This document shows, piece after piece, positions 24,401-31,245 of a stretch of 64,000 nucleotides of DNA. Origin of the DNA: Nocardia inohanensis NBRC 100128 (GTDB lineage Bacteria > Actinomycetota > Actinomycetes > Mycobacteriales > Mycobacteriaceae); assembly GCF_001612945.1 (NCBI RefSeq), contig NZ_BDBK01000012.1:434001-498000 (forward strand), read 5' to 3'. Below the pieces are notes generated by a model, which was not told the origin of the DNA, made no database searches, and saw only the letters and a list, made by a program, of their open reading frames with translations. A program made the translations under genes and the position numbers. How positions within the stretch are numbered: the first letter of the stretch is position 1; each line of letters opens with the position of its first letter.

Positions 24401-27400
24401 TGAGCAGCGGGTGGCTGTGGGCGTCGCCGGCGCCTTCGGGGCGGGGCGGCAGCCAGAAGCGCTGATGCTGGAAGGCGTAGGTGGGCAGGGGAACTCGGCG
24501 CTGCGGCCGGTCACCGAACAGCGGCGTCCAATCCACGCGCACGCCGGCGGTGTGCGCGTGCGCCAGCATGGTCAGGAACTGCTGAGCCTCATCGTGATCC
24601 CGGCGGGCGGCCGCCGCCACGACTGCGCCCGGCCGCACCTCCTCCGGGAGGGTCTGGCGGGTCATCGCCGTCAGCACGGCGTCGGGGCCTACCTCCAGGA
24701 ATCGGCGCACACCCGAGGCATGGAGGGTCTCGATGCCCGGGGCGAAACGCACGGCGGCCCGGACCTGGCGAACCCAGTAGGCGGGGTCCAGCACTTCGTC
24801 GCCAGCGAGCTGACCGGAGACATTCGATACCACCGGCAAACGGAGCGGGTGGTAGGTCGAAGACCTTGCTACGGACTCGAATTCGGCCAGCATCGGTTCC
24901 ATCCGATGCGAATGGAAGGCATGGCTGACCCGCAGCCGCGAGGTCTTCGTGCCGCGACCGGAGAACTCGGTTTCGATCTCGGCTACGGCATCATCGTCAC
25001 CCGAGATCACCAGGGCCGCAGGGGCGTTCACCGCGGCGAGCGAGGCGCGGCCTGGGTACCGGTCGAGTACCGCGTTCACCTCGCTCTCGAACGCGCCGAC
25101 GGCGAGCATGGCTCCGCCTTCGGGCAGCGCGCCCATCAGCCGGCCGCGAGCCGCCACCAAACGGCAGGCGTCCTGGAGGGACCACAGACCGGCGAGGTAC
25201 GCGGCGGTGAGTTCGCCGATCGAATGGCCGTGCAGCACATCCGGGGTGACGCCGAAGGATTCCAGCAGGCGGTAGAGCGCGACCTCGTAGGCGAACAACG
25301 CCGGCTGCGTGAACTCGGTCCGATCCAGCACCGCGGCGTCGCCGCTGAAGATGATGTCGTCGAGCGCCCGGCCCAGCAGTGGATCGAATTCGGCGCAGAT
25401 CGAGTCGAAGGCATCGGCGAAGACCGGGAACGCCCGGTACAGGCCGGTGCCCATTCCGATGCGCTGCGCGCCCTGGCCGGTGAACAGGAATGCGGTCCGC
25501 CCGGACCCGGCGACGCCGGTGATGACGCCGGTGCCGGTACCCGAGTCGGCGAGTTGGGCCAGGCGTTCGAGCAGTTCGTCACGATCACGGCCGAGCACCA
25601 CGCTACGCGAATCCAGTTGTGCCCGTGCGGTTGCCAGCGCACGGGCCGCATTGGCGAGGTCGATCTCCGGGCGGGCCGACAGCCAGGCCCGCAGCCGAGC
25701 GGCTTGCGCACGCAGACCCGATTCACCCTTGCCCGATACCAGCAGCGGGGTGACCGCGACGGCATTGTTCGGCTGTGCCGCATCGTCTTTGCCGCTGTCG
25801 GCGGTGGCAGCGGCGGGCGCTTCCTCGAGAATCAGGTGCGCGTTGGTGCCGCTGATTCCGAACGACGACACACCCGCCCGGCGGATCCGCTCCCCCGCGG
25901 TCCACGGTTCGGGCGCGGTCAGCAGGCGCACCGCGCCCGCGGACCAATCCACGTGCGGCGACGGCGTTTCGGCGTGCAGGGTGCGCGGCAGGCTTTCGTG
26001 CCGCATGGCCTGCACCATCTTGATCACACCGGCGACGCCGGCGGCGGCCACCGCGTGACCGATATTCGATTTCAGGGAGCCGATGCGCAAGGGTTCGCGT
26101 TCACCGCGATCGTGCCCGTAGGCGGCGATCAAGGCGTGCGCTTCGATCGGATCGCCGAGCGCCGTACCGGTTCCGTGCGCCTCCACCGCATCCACGTCCG
26201 CGGCCGCGAGCCCCGCGTTGGCCAGCGCCTGCGCGATCACCCGCTCCTGCGCGGGACCGTTCGGCGCGGTCAGCCCATTGCTGGCGCCGTCATTGTTCAC
26301 GGCGCTGCCGCGAATGAGCGCCAGCACCTGGTGGCCGCGGCGCCGCGCGTCCGAAAGCCGCTCCAGCACCAGCACACCCGAGCCCTCGGACCAGGCCACA
26401 CCGTCGGCGGCGGCCGAGAACGCCTTGCACCGGCCATCCGGGGACAGGCCGCGCTGGCGGGCGAAGTCCACGTAGAGATAGGGGCTGGCCGCGACGGTCA
26501 CGCCGCCCGCGAGCGCCAGCGAACTGTCCCCGTCCCGCAGCGCCTGACAGGCCAGGTGCAGGGCGACCAGCGATGACGAGCACGCCGTATCCACCGTCAC
26601 CGCCGGGCCTTCCAGGCCGAACACGTAAGCCAGACGACCGGAGATGACGCTGTGCGAGGTGCCGGTCAGCCGGAAGCCCTCCAGGTCGCCGGTGACCCGG
26701 CGCGAGTAGCCGGAGGTGCAGGCGCCGGCGAAAACCCCGGTGTCGCTGCCCCGCAACGACATCGGGTCGATGCCCGCGTCTTCCAGGGCCTCCCAGGCGG
26801 TCTCCAGCAGCAGTCGCTGCTGCGGGTCCATCGCCAATGCCTCGCGCGGGCTGATGCCGAAGAATGCCGGATCGAAATCGCCTGCACCGCTGAGGAATCC
26901 GCCCTGGCGCGTGTAGACGGTTCCCGGCTTGTCCGGGTCCTCGTCGAACAGCCGGTCCAGGTCCCAGCCCCGGTCTTCGGGAAAGTCGGTGATCACGTCC
27001 CGGCCCGCGGACAGCAGGTCCCACAGGTCCTCGGCCGAGCGCACACCGCCGGGGAATCGAGCGCCGATGCCGACGATGGCGATCGGTTCGTCCGTGCCCG
27101 CGTGCCGCGACACCCGGTGCTCGGCCGGGCGAGCACCGGTGATCCGGGCGCGCAGCAGTGCGGCGACCGCGTTCGCGGTCGGATGGTCGAAGACGAGCGA
27201 GACGGGCAGGGACAGACCGGTGGCGCGAATCAGCCTGTCGCGCAGCTCCACTCCGCTGACCGAATCGACGCCGAAGTCGGTGAACGGCAGGTCGGGGTCG
27301 AGCGAGTGAGGCGAATCATGACCCAGCACGGCCGCGGCATGCTCCCGCACGAGGTCGAGAACGACCGCGGCACGCTGGAATTCGGGGACGGTCGACAGGG

Positions 27401-28496
27401 TGCGCGCCAATGGGCTGTCCTGCGGCGCAGCCGAACCCGGCGCGCCGGAAACAGCCTGAACCGCGGCGCGGGCATCGGCCAGCGAGGCCGCGAACCGCTC
27501 CGGGCCGCCTTCGCCGCGCCGCAGGGATCCGACCACGGCCACGGTCCCGGCCGCCTCCCCGGCCTCGGCGATCAGGGCGATGTTCACGGTCAGCACCGGA
27601 TGCGGGCTCACCTCGACGAATCCGGTGACGCCGGACTCGATCAGCGTGGTGACGGTCTCGGCGAACCGAATCGGTTCCCGCTCGGCGCGATACCAGTACT
27701 CGGCATTCAGCTCCGCCGTATCCAGCTCCGCGGCGGCGATCGTGGAGTAGAAGGGCACCGTGCCGGTGCGCGGGCGGATCGGTTCCAGCTCTTCGAGCAG
27801 CCGGGTCCGGATGCGTTCGATCGCCGGCGAATGCGATGCGTAATCGATCGGCACCCGGCGCGCTCGCACACCCGCGCCGGTGCACTCGGCGAGCAGTTCC
27901 TCAACCGCCGCGATGTCACCGGATACGACGGTCTGCGCAGGCCCGTTCAGCGCGGCCGGCGTCAAGCGATCCCCGTACGCCGCGAGCCGTTCCCGGACCG
28001 CGTCCAGGTCGAGGCCGATCGAGGCCATCGCGCCGTGTCCGGCCAGTTCATCGGCGAGCGCCCGGGAGCGCAGCGCCACCACCCGGGCCGCATCGGACAG
28101 CGACAGGCCACCGGCGATATGCGCGGCGGCGATCTCCCCGTGCGAATGGCCGATCACCACGTCCGGTTCGACTCCGGCCGCCTGCCACGTGCGGGCCAGC
28201 GAGACCATCACCGCGAACAGCGCGGGTTGCACCACGGCGACGTTCTCCAGCGCGGGAGCACCGGTTTCGCCGCGCAGCACCGCGGTGAGCGACCACTCCA
28301 CGTACGGCGCGAGCGCCGCCTCGCACTGCGCGATCGACTCCCCGAACACCCCGCCCGCCGCCAGCAGCTCGCGTGCCATGCCCGCCCACTGGCTGCCGTT
28401 ACCCGGGAATACGAACGCGATCCGCCGCCGTTCGCCCCCATCCGGCATGCTGCCCGACTTCCCGACATTGGCGACGGCAAAGGCCGATCCGGTCAC
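15477..28496 (-). CDS. Modular type I PKS A: loading AT-ACP, module 1 (KS-AT-DH-KR-ACP), module 2 (KS-AT-DH-ER-KR-ACP)
   Basis: First gene of the operon, 4,339 residues from the GTG at 28496, which has AAGGA 9 nt upstream. An in-frame ATG at 28517 lacks a ribosome site. Loading AT 26-325 (GHSHGE, Ser118; YASH 219-222) and ACP 375-448 (Ser412); no KSQ domain. Module 1: KS 470-895 (Cys639), AT 998-1290 (Ser1092, HAFH), DH 1350-1640 (His1394), KR 1840-2030, ACP about 2115-2190. Module 2: KS 2218-2640 (Cys2386), AT 2740-3030 (Ser2834, HAFH), DH 3100-3400 (His3143), ER 3570-3880 (nucleotide-binding HAATGGVGLAA), KR 3905-4090, ACP 4180-4255. A C-terminal docking region (4265-4339) should meet PKS B. 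Known family logic: the loading AT with YASH suggests a methylmalonyl-derived, propionyl or branched starter; extender ATs use malonyl. Module 2 would give a saturated unit, module 1 a double bond. Confidence 0.95.
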   Translation of the reverse strand: MTGSAFAVANVGKSGSMPDGGERRRIAFVFPGNGSQWAGMARELLAAGGVFGESIAQCEAALAPYVEWSLTAVLRGETGAPALENVAVVQPALFAVMVSLARTWQAAGVEPDVVIGHSHGEIAAAHIAGGLSLSDAARVVALRSRALADELAGHGAMASIGLDLDAVRERLAAYGDRLTPAALNGPAQTVVSGDIAAVEELLAECTGAGVRARRVPIDYASHSPAIERIRTRLLEELEPIRPRTGTVPFYSTIAAAELDTAELNAEYWYRAEREPIRFAETVTTLIESGVTGFVEVSPHPVLTVNIALIAEAGEAAGTVAVVGSLRRGEGGPERFAASLADARAAVQAVSGAPGSAAPQDSPLARTLSTVPEFQRAAVVLDLVREHAAAVLGHDSPHSLDPDLPFTDFGVDSVSGVELRDRLIRATGLSLPVSLVFDHPTANAVAALLRARITGARPAEHRVSRHAGTDEPIAIVGIGARFPGGVRSAEDLWDLLSAGRDVITDFPEDRGWDLDRLFDEDPDKPGTVYTRQGGFLSGAGDFDPAFFGISPREALAMDPQQRLLLETAWEALEDAGIDPMSLRGSDTGVFAGACTSGYSRRVTGDLEGFRLTGTSHSVISGRLAYVFGLEGPAVTVDTACSSSLVALHLACQALRDGDSSLALAGGVTVAASPYLYVDFARQRGLSPDGRCKAFSAAADGVAWSEGSGVLVLERLSDARRRGHQVLALIRGSAVNNDGASNGLTAPNGPAQERVIAQALANAGLAAADVDAVEAHGTGTALGDPIEAHALIAAYGHDRGEREPLRIGSLKSNIGHAVAAAGVAGVIKMVQAMRHESLPRTLHAETPSPHVDWSAGAVRLLTAPEPWTAGERIRRAGVSSFGISGTNAHLILEEAPAAATADSGKDDAAQPNNAVAVTPLLVSGKGESGLRAQAARLRAWLSARPEIDLANAARALATARAQLDSRSVVLGRDRDELLERLAQLADSGTGTGVITGVAGSGRTAFLFTGQGAQRIGMGTGLYRAFPVFADAFDSICAEFDPLLGRALDDIIFSGDAAVLDRTEFTQPALFAYEVALYRLLESFGVTPDVLHGHSIGELTAAYLAGLWSLQDACRLVAARGRLMGALPEGGAMLAVGAFESEVNAVLDRYPGRASLAAVNAPAALVISGDDDAVAEIETEFSGRGTKTSRLRVSHAFHSHRMEPMLAEFESVARSSTYHPLRLPVVSNVSGQLAGDEVLDPAYWVRQVRAAVRFAPGIETLHASGVRRFLEVGPDAVLTAMTRQTLPEEVRPGAVVAAAARRDHDEAQQFLTMLAHAHTAGVRVDWTPLFGDRPQRRVPLPTYAFQHQRFWLPPRPEGAGDAHSHPLLTGVVPVAGKDEFVFTGRFTLATHPWIADHRTYGTVVLPSAALVEFLLAAGNEIGCGVVEELTLEAPIAPSEEDEVELQVAVREPDETGRRQFGFYFRRAGEWVRNASGVLAPAWAGGDALLDQLQDEPWPPADAETLDAAWIPERIAAVTGLEYGPALLGVTAAWRRDDTVFSEVTLDTSAAPEPERFDLHPALLDLVMHAGLAGLLWRDQEADPDTGRLLFRWGGARLHRPLGDATTLRVIATTRGQETISVAAVDDSGKPVVSLDAVVMRPYDVKQLRGTLAGDTADLFAIQWTPTPAAASLSVDRLAVLGTDPVAGIAACYPSAAEIAAVRELPDAVIWSPEFGVVTDDPAAVRGQLEQVLATVRTWLAEDHLADTRLVVVTSNAAALPGETPDLTAAAVWGLIRSAQSEYPGRFALVDTDPSTAAPMGDSSLLGAVIAAGEPQAAMRGGALLVPRLVKARAEHAAEPSFGSGTVLITGGTGGLGASTARHLVAAHGVRRLLLVSRRGENAEGAAELVSELSEAGAEVRVAACDVADREALRTLLASIPADRPLTGIIHAAGVLGDATVAGLTPEQLRRVFASKAESAWHLDDLTREGDLSAFVLFSSVAATIGSAGQANYAAANAFLDALAHRRRSEGLPATAVAWGPWNSAGGMTGTLDRSAVARWERLGLHSIGNDEGLRLFDAAVAGPAAHLVAIRFEPAELRREAQHGAVPAVLRGFLPRTANRTAAQSSSLATRLSRVPQAQRAEVILDLVREHAAAVLGHGSAEDISPGERFDALGFDSLGGVEFRNRLSKATGVQLPSTLVFDHPTAAAVATLLHAMIAGTDSAPAQAKTARRTRVDEPIAIVGMACRYPGGVDSPDALWDLVATGTDATGDFPADRGWDLDRLFDPDPDQPGTVYVRRGGFLYNAGDFDPGFFGIGPREATAMDPQQRLLLEVSWEALEHAGIDPASLRGTDTGVYTGVMYQDYEAVTGKAGPEVEGYLLTGGLGSVASGRVAYALGLEGPAMTVDTACSSSLVALHLACQALRQGESALALVGGATVMSTPMVFQEFSRQRGLAKDGRSKSFSAAADGVAWSEGAAVLVVERLSDARRLGHQVLAVVRGSAINQDGASNGLTAPNGPSQQRVIATALASAGLRPSEVDVVEAHGTGTALGDPIEAQALIATYGQERAGEPLHLGSLKSNIGHTQAAAGVGGVIKMVQALRHESLPKTLHVDALSPHVDWSAGAVRVLTEPRPWPAGERVRRAGVSSFGISGTNAHVIIEEAPAPAVSAGHASAEPDDDGAVAPWVISAKSEASLRAQAERLRAWLTEHPEADIWSVARTLVESRAALDRRGVVTGRDRAELLSGLAELAAGAPGTIEGTPGTGKTAFLFTGQGAQRAGMGVGLYAAFPVFAAALDEVCAQIDPLLGRSLRDLMFTDADGVLDRTEFTQPALFAFEVALYRLVESFGVTPDVLIGHSIGELAAAQVAGVWSLADACALVVARGRLMGALPPGGAMLAIALPEAEALEVLAAYDDRVSLAAVNGPAAAVLSGAAEALDEIGARLAVEGVKTSRLRVSHAFHSVLMEPMLDEFRSVAAGLTYHEPSLPIVSDLSAAVAATELTDPEYWVRQVRGCVRFAPGIGTLVESGVRRFVEIGPDAVLAAMTRQCLADTPGIEAKSTVIATTRRAIEEPAQFVSALGRAAVAGISVDWTPLYADRVTHRTTLPTYAFQHARYWARPATTPDLWQSGLDSTGHPLLTAMMRLPDSPDVVFTGRLSRAAQPWLADHAVAGVVLLPGAALAELALHVGSAVECPHLGELIIEAPLPIPATRAVDLRVVAGGPDDEGVRTVSVYSRQADDAGSSDNAAGQWIRHAVASVTTGSDPAPEIDPVSWPPADATPIAIDHAYPELAERGYEYGPAFRGLTALWGREGEVFAELDLPESAAGATTFGIHPALLDAALHAILLGGLAPATLPGEIAVPFSWENVSLYATGATTLRVRVAATGTGPVGERIAVTLADSSGLAVAAVAALTLRSLPADALDAAQSRTEGVGFELNWLELPEPPETAVSWSPDGATVTIGGQDATVLRIDTRHGDELPTAVRDLVTARTAQLQQLLAQDRRIVAVTRQAVAVHPHEPVDLTTVAAWGLLRTAQSENPDRITLVDIEAGADDRTAVARALATAGEPQLALRNGKAYAPRLNRTDSNAPEVASLDTPAWALKLRDKGTLTADNFTFGAAPAALEPLAPGQVRVSVRSVGLNFRDVLMALGTYPDKSGRPGGEGAGVVLEVAPDVTEFAPGDRVFGLIPGVASMAVVDRRLLAAMPHGWSFTQAAAIPIVYATAYYGLVDLAQARPGETLLLHAATGGVGLAAVQLARHLGLRPLVTASEPKWSVLRELGFDDSAIGNSRTLDFERKFLDATGGRGVDIVLDSLAGEFVDASLRLLPRGGRFVEMGMIDRRDPAEVAAAHPGVDYFSFMLMEVGPDRLHEILTALVELFEAGALTPYPTTVWDLRQAPQAYRYLSQARHIGKNVLTVPAPLRPEGTVLITGGTGGLGAVAARHLITAHGVRRLVLASRRGPDTPGAAELAAELSTLGAQVEVVACDAADRSALDAVLAAIPPQHPLTAVVHAAGVLSDGLLATMTPDRIAKVLRPKVDAAWNLHEATKDLDLSAFVLYSSIAGLIGNPGQANYAAANVFLDALAHHRHVNGLPATSVIWGPWEQSGGMTSTLGAADLARLRREGLLPLGDSDGMELFDAALSGGRSEFVAIRVDPAALGAADPAELRPVMRALSRPPRRRTADARQAESNTRPAGSASLQAQLLGRPPADQERLILGVIRAQAAAVLGHPNADATPPDKPFSDIGFDSLGVMEFRNRLKTAVGVQLSATAMFDHPTPEALAAHLRQELVPVEDPAERIAAELDSLARSFAAAELSAADRAAVATRLSVLLHELEGKDAEEIDLGNGADGLDDADDRELFDFIDQIS

Positions 28497-29089
28497 CCCT
28501 GAACATCCTTCATACATAGAGCGGGTCAGACTATTCCAGCTCCGACACAACGGATTTCGATGCGGTCGAAACGCTGCGAAGAGCCCGCGCGCGGCGGGGA
28601 CGTCTCTCCGCTGGACGGTTCCGGCCCGAGGGGATGGCGCAGGCGGAACCAAACCGGCCCGGCGGTGTGCGGCCGGGCTCGGTGGAGCGTTTGATCAGCG
28701 AGCGACGCTGCCAGACTGAAGCGCTACCTGGGTAAGCAAGCAGATCGAGGCTCACATACCGGGTCTTCGGAAAGCATGTTTCATTGAACTGAACAGTATT
28801 TGGATGGTCTTGAACTTGTCAACAGACCAACAGTCTCACCAGGGCCGATCGCGAGGTACGACACCACAACATTACTAAGGGTCCTGTTCCCATGCGGTAC
28901 TTGCGATTTCGAGCTACGATCCCGCGCGCGCCGGCCGAGCGGGGTTGCCGTGGCCGGAATACTAGGGCGGAGGCTGCTCGCCCGGTATCGGGCATATGCC
29001 CTATATTCGCGCGACGCGTTCGACCGCGATCGCCGCCGATCTCTCCGGTGCGCCCCGAAACCCGCTCTCCGGCAGGTAGTCTCGATCCG
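28497..29089. other. Intergenic region between PKS A and glycosidase; long PKS leader with hairpins
   Basis: About 590 bp between divergent genes. From the predicted PKS start site to its GTG there would be a leader of about 290 nt. It contains a GC-rich hairpin with 7-bp arms (GCCCGGC 28657-28663 and GCCGGGC 28672-28678) and a smaller one (CAGCG 28696-28700, CGCTG 28706-28710). A 74-codon GTG frame (28755-28531) lies in the leader but has no ribosome site and no recognisable product, so it is not called as a gene. The right part (28860-29089), upstream of the glycosidase, shows no clear promoter. Confidence 0.4.
28793..28829 (-). promoter_or_regulatory. Putative PKS operon promoter with overlapping operator
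   Basis: On the minus strand TTGACA (28822-28817) is followed after 18 nt by TACTGT (28798-28793), a good housekeeping sigma match in one of the few AT-rich patches here. An inverted repeat TGGTCT-N13-AGACCA (28805-28829) covers the -35 and part of the spacer, as a repressor operator would. A second small dyad, AGAC-N5-GTCT (28824-28836), adjoins it. The predicted start of transcription is near 28786. No dedicated regulator is next to it, so the binding protein is unknown. The promoter call rests on sequence match only. Confidence 0.5.
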
Positions 29090-30373
29090 ATGGGACATCG
29101 TGCGTTGTTCACACTGGCCTGTATCGTCCTGACCGCCTGCGCGGTCATCACACCCGGCCGCGCCGCCGCCGAGGTGCCGGGGGTGGGCGGCGGATTCCGC
29201 TGGGGCGTTTCCAGCTCCGGCTTTCAGAGCGAAGGCTTTGCGCCGGACAGCAATTGGAGTAGGTACGCCCGATCCGGGCAGGCCGAGGACTATCGCAATT
29301 CGGTCGACTTCCTGCACCGCTACGACGAGGACATCCAGCACGCGGCCGAGCTCGGGGTGGGAGTCTACCGGGTCAGCGTGGAATGGGCCCGGGTGCAGCC
29401 GAATCCGGGCGAATGGGACTTTTCCTTCTATGACCGTATGATCGCGCGAATCCGATCGGCGGGGATGCAGCCGATGATCACCCTGGATCACTGGGTTTTC
29501 CCCGGCTGGGAGGTCGATCGGGGCGGCTGGCGCAGTGCGGGCATGGTCGAGGACTGGCTGACCAATGCGCGCGCGGTGGTGGATCGCTACGCGAGCTCGG
29601 ACCCGCTGTGGGTCACCTTCAATGAGCCACTGGCGTATGTGGGCAAGGAGCAGCAGATCGGCGGGATCGGATCGCTCGACGCCACCACCATGATCGACCG
29701 CATGGTCGCCGCCCACCGCGCGATCTACGACCACATCCACGCCCGGCAGGGCGGCGCGATGGTGACCAGCAATATCGCCTACTCGGCCATCGGCACGGCC
29801 GCCGCCGACGCGTCCTTCGTCGACCGGATCGCGGACAAGCTCGACTACATCGGCATCGACTACTACTACGGCGGCTCCCTGAGCAAGCCGCCGAATCTGG
29901 CCGCCCTGCTGACCAATCAGTCCTCGAGCCTGATCCTGGAACCGGACGGCATCTACTACGTACTGCGCCGCTACTCCCAGAAGTTCCCCGGCCGCCCGCT
30001 CTACATCGTCGAAACCGGCATGCCCACCGACAACGGCTCCCCCACCACCGACGGCATGACCCGCGTGGACAACCTGCGCGACACCGTCTACTGGGTGCAG
30101 CGCGCGAAAGCCGACGGCATGAGCGTGATGGGCTTCAACTACTGGAGCATCACCGACAACTACGAATGGGGCAGCTACTCCCCCCGTTTCGGCCTCTACA
30201 CCGTGGACGTCACCACCGACCCCGGCCTGACCCGCCGCCCCACCGACGCGGTAGCCGCCTACCGCGACATCACCGCCGCCGGCGGGGTCCCCGGAAACTA
30301 CGCACCCACCCGGGCCCCCGCGCTCTGCTCCATCCAGGACCTGCCCTCGAGCTGTTTCGATCCGGTCAGGTGA
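29090..30373 (+). CDS. Secreted GH1-type glycoside hydrolase, copy 1
   Basis: 427 residues. The ATG at 29090 starts a clear Sec signal peptide (cleavage near residue 27-29, ITPGRAAA); the frame is open further upstream but that stretch reads as noise. The body is a family 1 glycoside hydrolase-like TIM barrel: WGVSSSGFQSEG near the N-terminus, then VEWARVQP. TFNEPLAY gives the acid/base Glu179 and IVETGMP the nucleophile Glu308. The usual nucleophile motif is ENG; here Asn is replaced by Thr, while the second copy at 34.3 kb keeps ENG. It probably acts outside the cytoplasm on a beta-glycoside; the substrate is unknown. It converges with the response regulator, with 9 bp between the stops. 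Confidence 0.88.
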   Translation: MGHRALFTLACIVLTACAVITPGRAAAEVPGVGGGFRWGVSSSGFQSEGFAPDSNWSRYARSGQAEDYRNSVDFLHRYDEDIQHAAELGVGVYRVSVEWARVQPNPGEWDFSFYDRMIARIRSAGMQPMITLDHWVFPGWEVDRGGWRSAGMVEDWLTNARAVVDRYASSDPLWVTFNEPLAYVGKEQQIGGIGSLDATTMIDRMVAAHRAIYDHIHARQGGAMVTSNIAYSAIGTAAADASFVDRIADKLDYIGIDYYYGGSLSKPPNLAALLTNQSSSLILEPDGIYYVLRRYSQKFPGRPLYIVETGMPTDNGSPTTDGMTRVDNLRDTVYWVQRAKADGMSVMGFNYWSITDNYEWGSYSPRFGLYTVDVTTDPGLTRRPTDAVAAYRDITAAGGVPGNYAPTRAPALCSIQDLPSSCFDPVR

Positions 30374-30382
30374 CGGGGCGGA

Positions 30383-31231
30383 TCACCGCGACCGCCCGGC
30401 GGGGACGATGCGGCGGGTGTGGGCGTAGACGACGGCTTGGACGCGGTCGCGGACACCGAGTTTGGCGAGCACGTTGGAGACATGGGTTTTGACGGTTTGC
30501 TCGCCGACGCCGAGCGCGGCGGCGATCTCGGGGTTGGTATGCGCCTCGGCCATCAGCAGCAGGACCTGGTGTTCGCGCGGGGTGAGGGCGGCGAGTTCGG
30601 GGGCGGTGGGGAACGGGTCGATGCCGTGGGTCAGGCGGGTGATCAGGTGACGGGTTCGGCGTGGATCGATGAGGGCGTCGCGCTGGGCGGCGGTTCGGAT
30701 GGCGGCCAGCAGGTCCTGGGCCGGGAGGGATTTGGTGAGGAAGCCGCAGGCGCCCAGACGTAGTGCGCGGTAGAGGTTTTCGTCACTGTCTTCGGTGGCG
30801 AGGGTGAGAATTCGGCCGCCGGCGGCGAGTTCCGCGATGCTGTCGATGGTGGCGGGCTCGTCGAAGCCGGGCATGTCCAGGTCGAGGATGGCGATGTCGG
30901 GGCGCAGGCGCGTCAGCTCGTGGACGGCCGCGGCGCCGTCGCCGACTTCGGCGACGCAGCGCAGATCCGTCTGCGCGTCGATGACGGCCCGCATGCCCGA
31001 TCGGAACAGCAGCTGGTCGTTCGCGAGCAGTACCGAGATCGTCGAATTCCGGGGTGCGGCCGCGATATCGGCGGCCGCGGCCGCATCGCGTGGGCCGGGG
31101 CCCAGGGTGGCGCTGCGGCCGCCGATCGGCGCGACCGCCTGCGCGGTGCCCGCCGACAGCACGGTGGCGCTGATCGCGAGCACGAGCGTGGAGACCAGCC
31201 GCAGCAGCAGCGGACGCGTCAAGGTAGCCAT
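30383..31231 (-). CDS. LuxR/NarL-type response regulator with N-terminal signal-like segment
   Basis: 282 residues. Receiver domain 65-185: phospho-acceptor Asp117 (ILDLDMPG), Lys167 (LTKSL), and an acidic pocket reduced to Asn71-Asp72 where two acids are usual. A LuxR-type HTH occupies about 213-275 (LTPREHQVLLLMAE, then NPEIAAALGVGEQTVKTHVSNV). What is odd is the start. The first 35 residues form a hydrophobic, signal-peptide-like stretch ending in AQAVA, followed by an Ala-rich linker. No ATG, GTG or TTG lies between this segment and the receiver, so it seems part of the protein unless a rarer start is used. It follows secY by 14 nt in the same direction. No sensor kinase is nearby. A cytoplasmic DNA-binding protein with such an N-terminus would have to be membrane-anchored. 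Confidence 0.85.
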   Translation of the reverse strand: MATLTRPLLLRLVSTLVLAISATVLSAGTAQAVAPIGGRSATLGPGPRDAAAAADIAAAPRNSTISVLLANDQLLFRSGMRAVIDAQTDLRCVAEVGDGAAAVHELTRLRPDIAILDLDMPGFDEPATIDSIAELAAGGRILTLATEDSDENLYRALRLGACGFLTKSLPAQDLLAAIRTAAQRDALIDPRRTRHLITRLTHGIDPFPTAPELAALTPREHQVLLLMAEAHTNPEIAAALGVGEQTVKTHVSNVLAKLGVRDRVQAVVYAHTRRIVPAGRSR

Positions 31232-31245
31232 CTGCACAGTCTGCT

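Noticed and set aside
22092..26576. Plus-strand open frame of about 1,500 codons opposite PKS A
   Set aside because: Same reason: it mirrors the codons of module 1 and has no recognisable domain. Similar mirrors at 18150-20564 and 8596-10002 were also dropped.
28497..28652. Upstream extension of PKS A to 28652
   Set aside because: The extra 52 residues are Arg/Pro-rich and lack a ribosome site; the GTG at 28496 has one.
28531..28755. Small 74-codon gene in the PKS leader
   Set aside because: No ribosome site, no motif, and it overlaps the predicted hairpins; kept only as a note.
28892..29089. Upstream extension of the first glycosidase
   Set aside because: It would bury the signal peptide inside the protein; the ATG at 29090 starts it directly.
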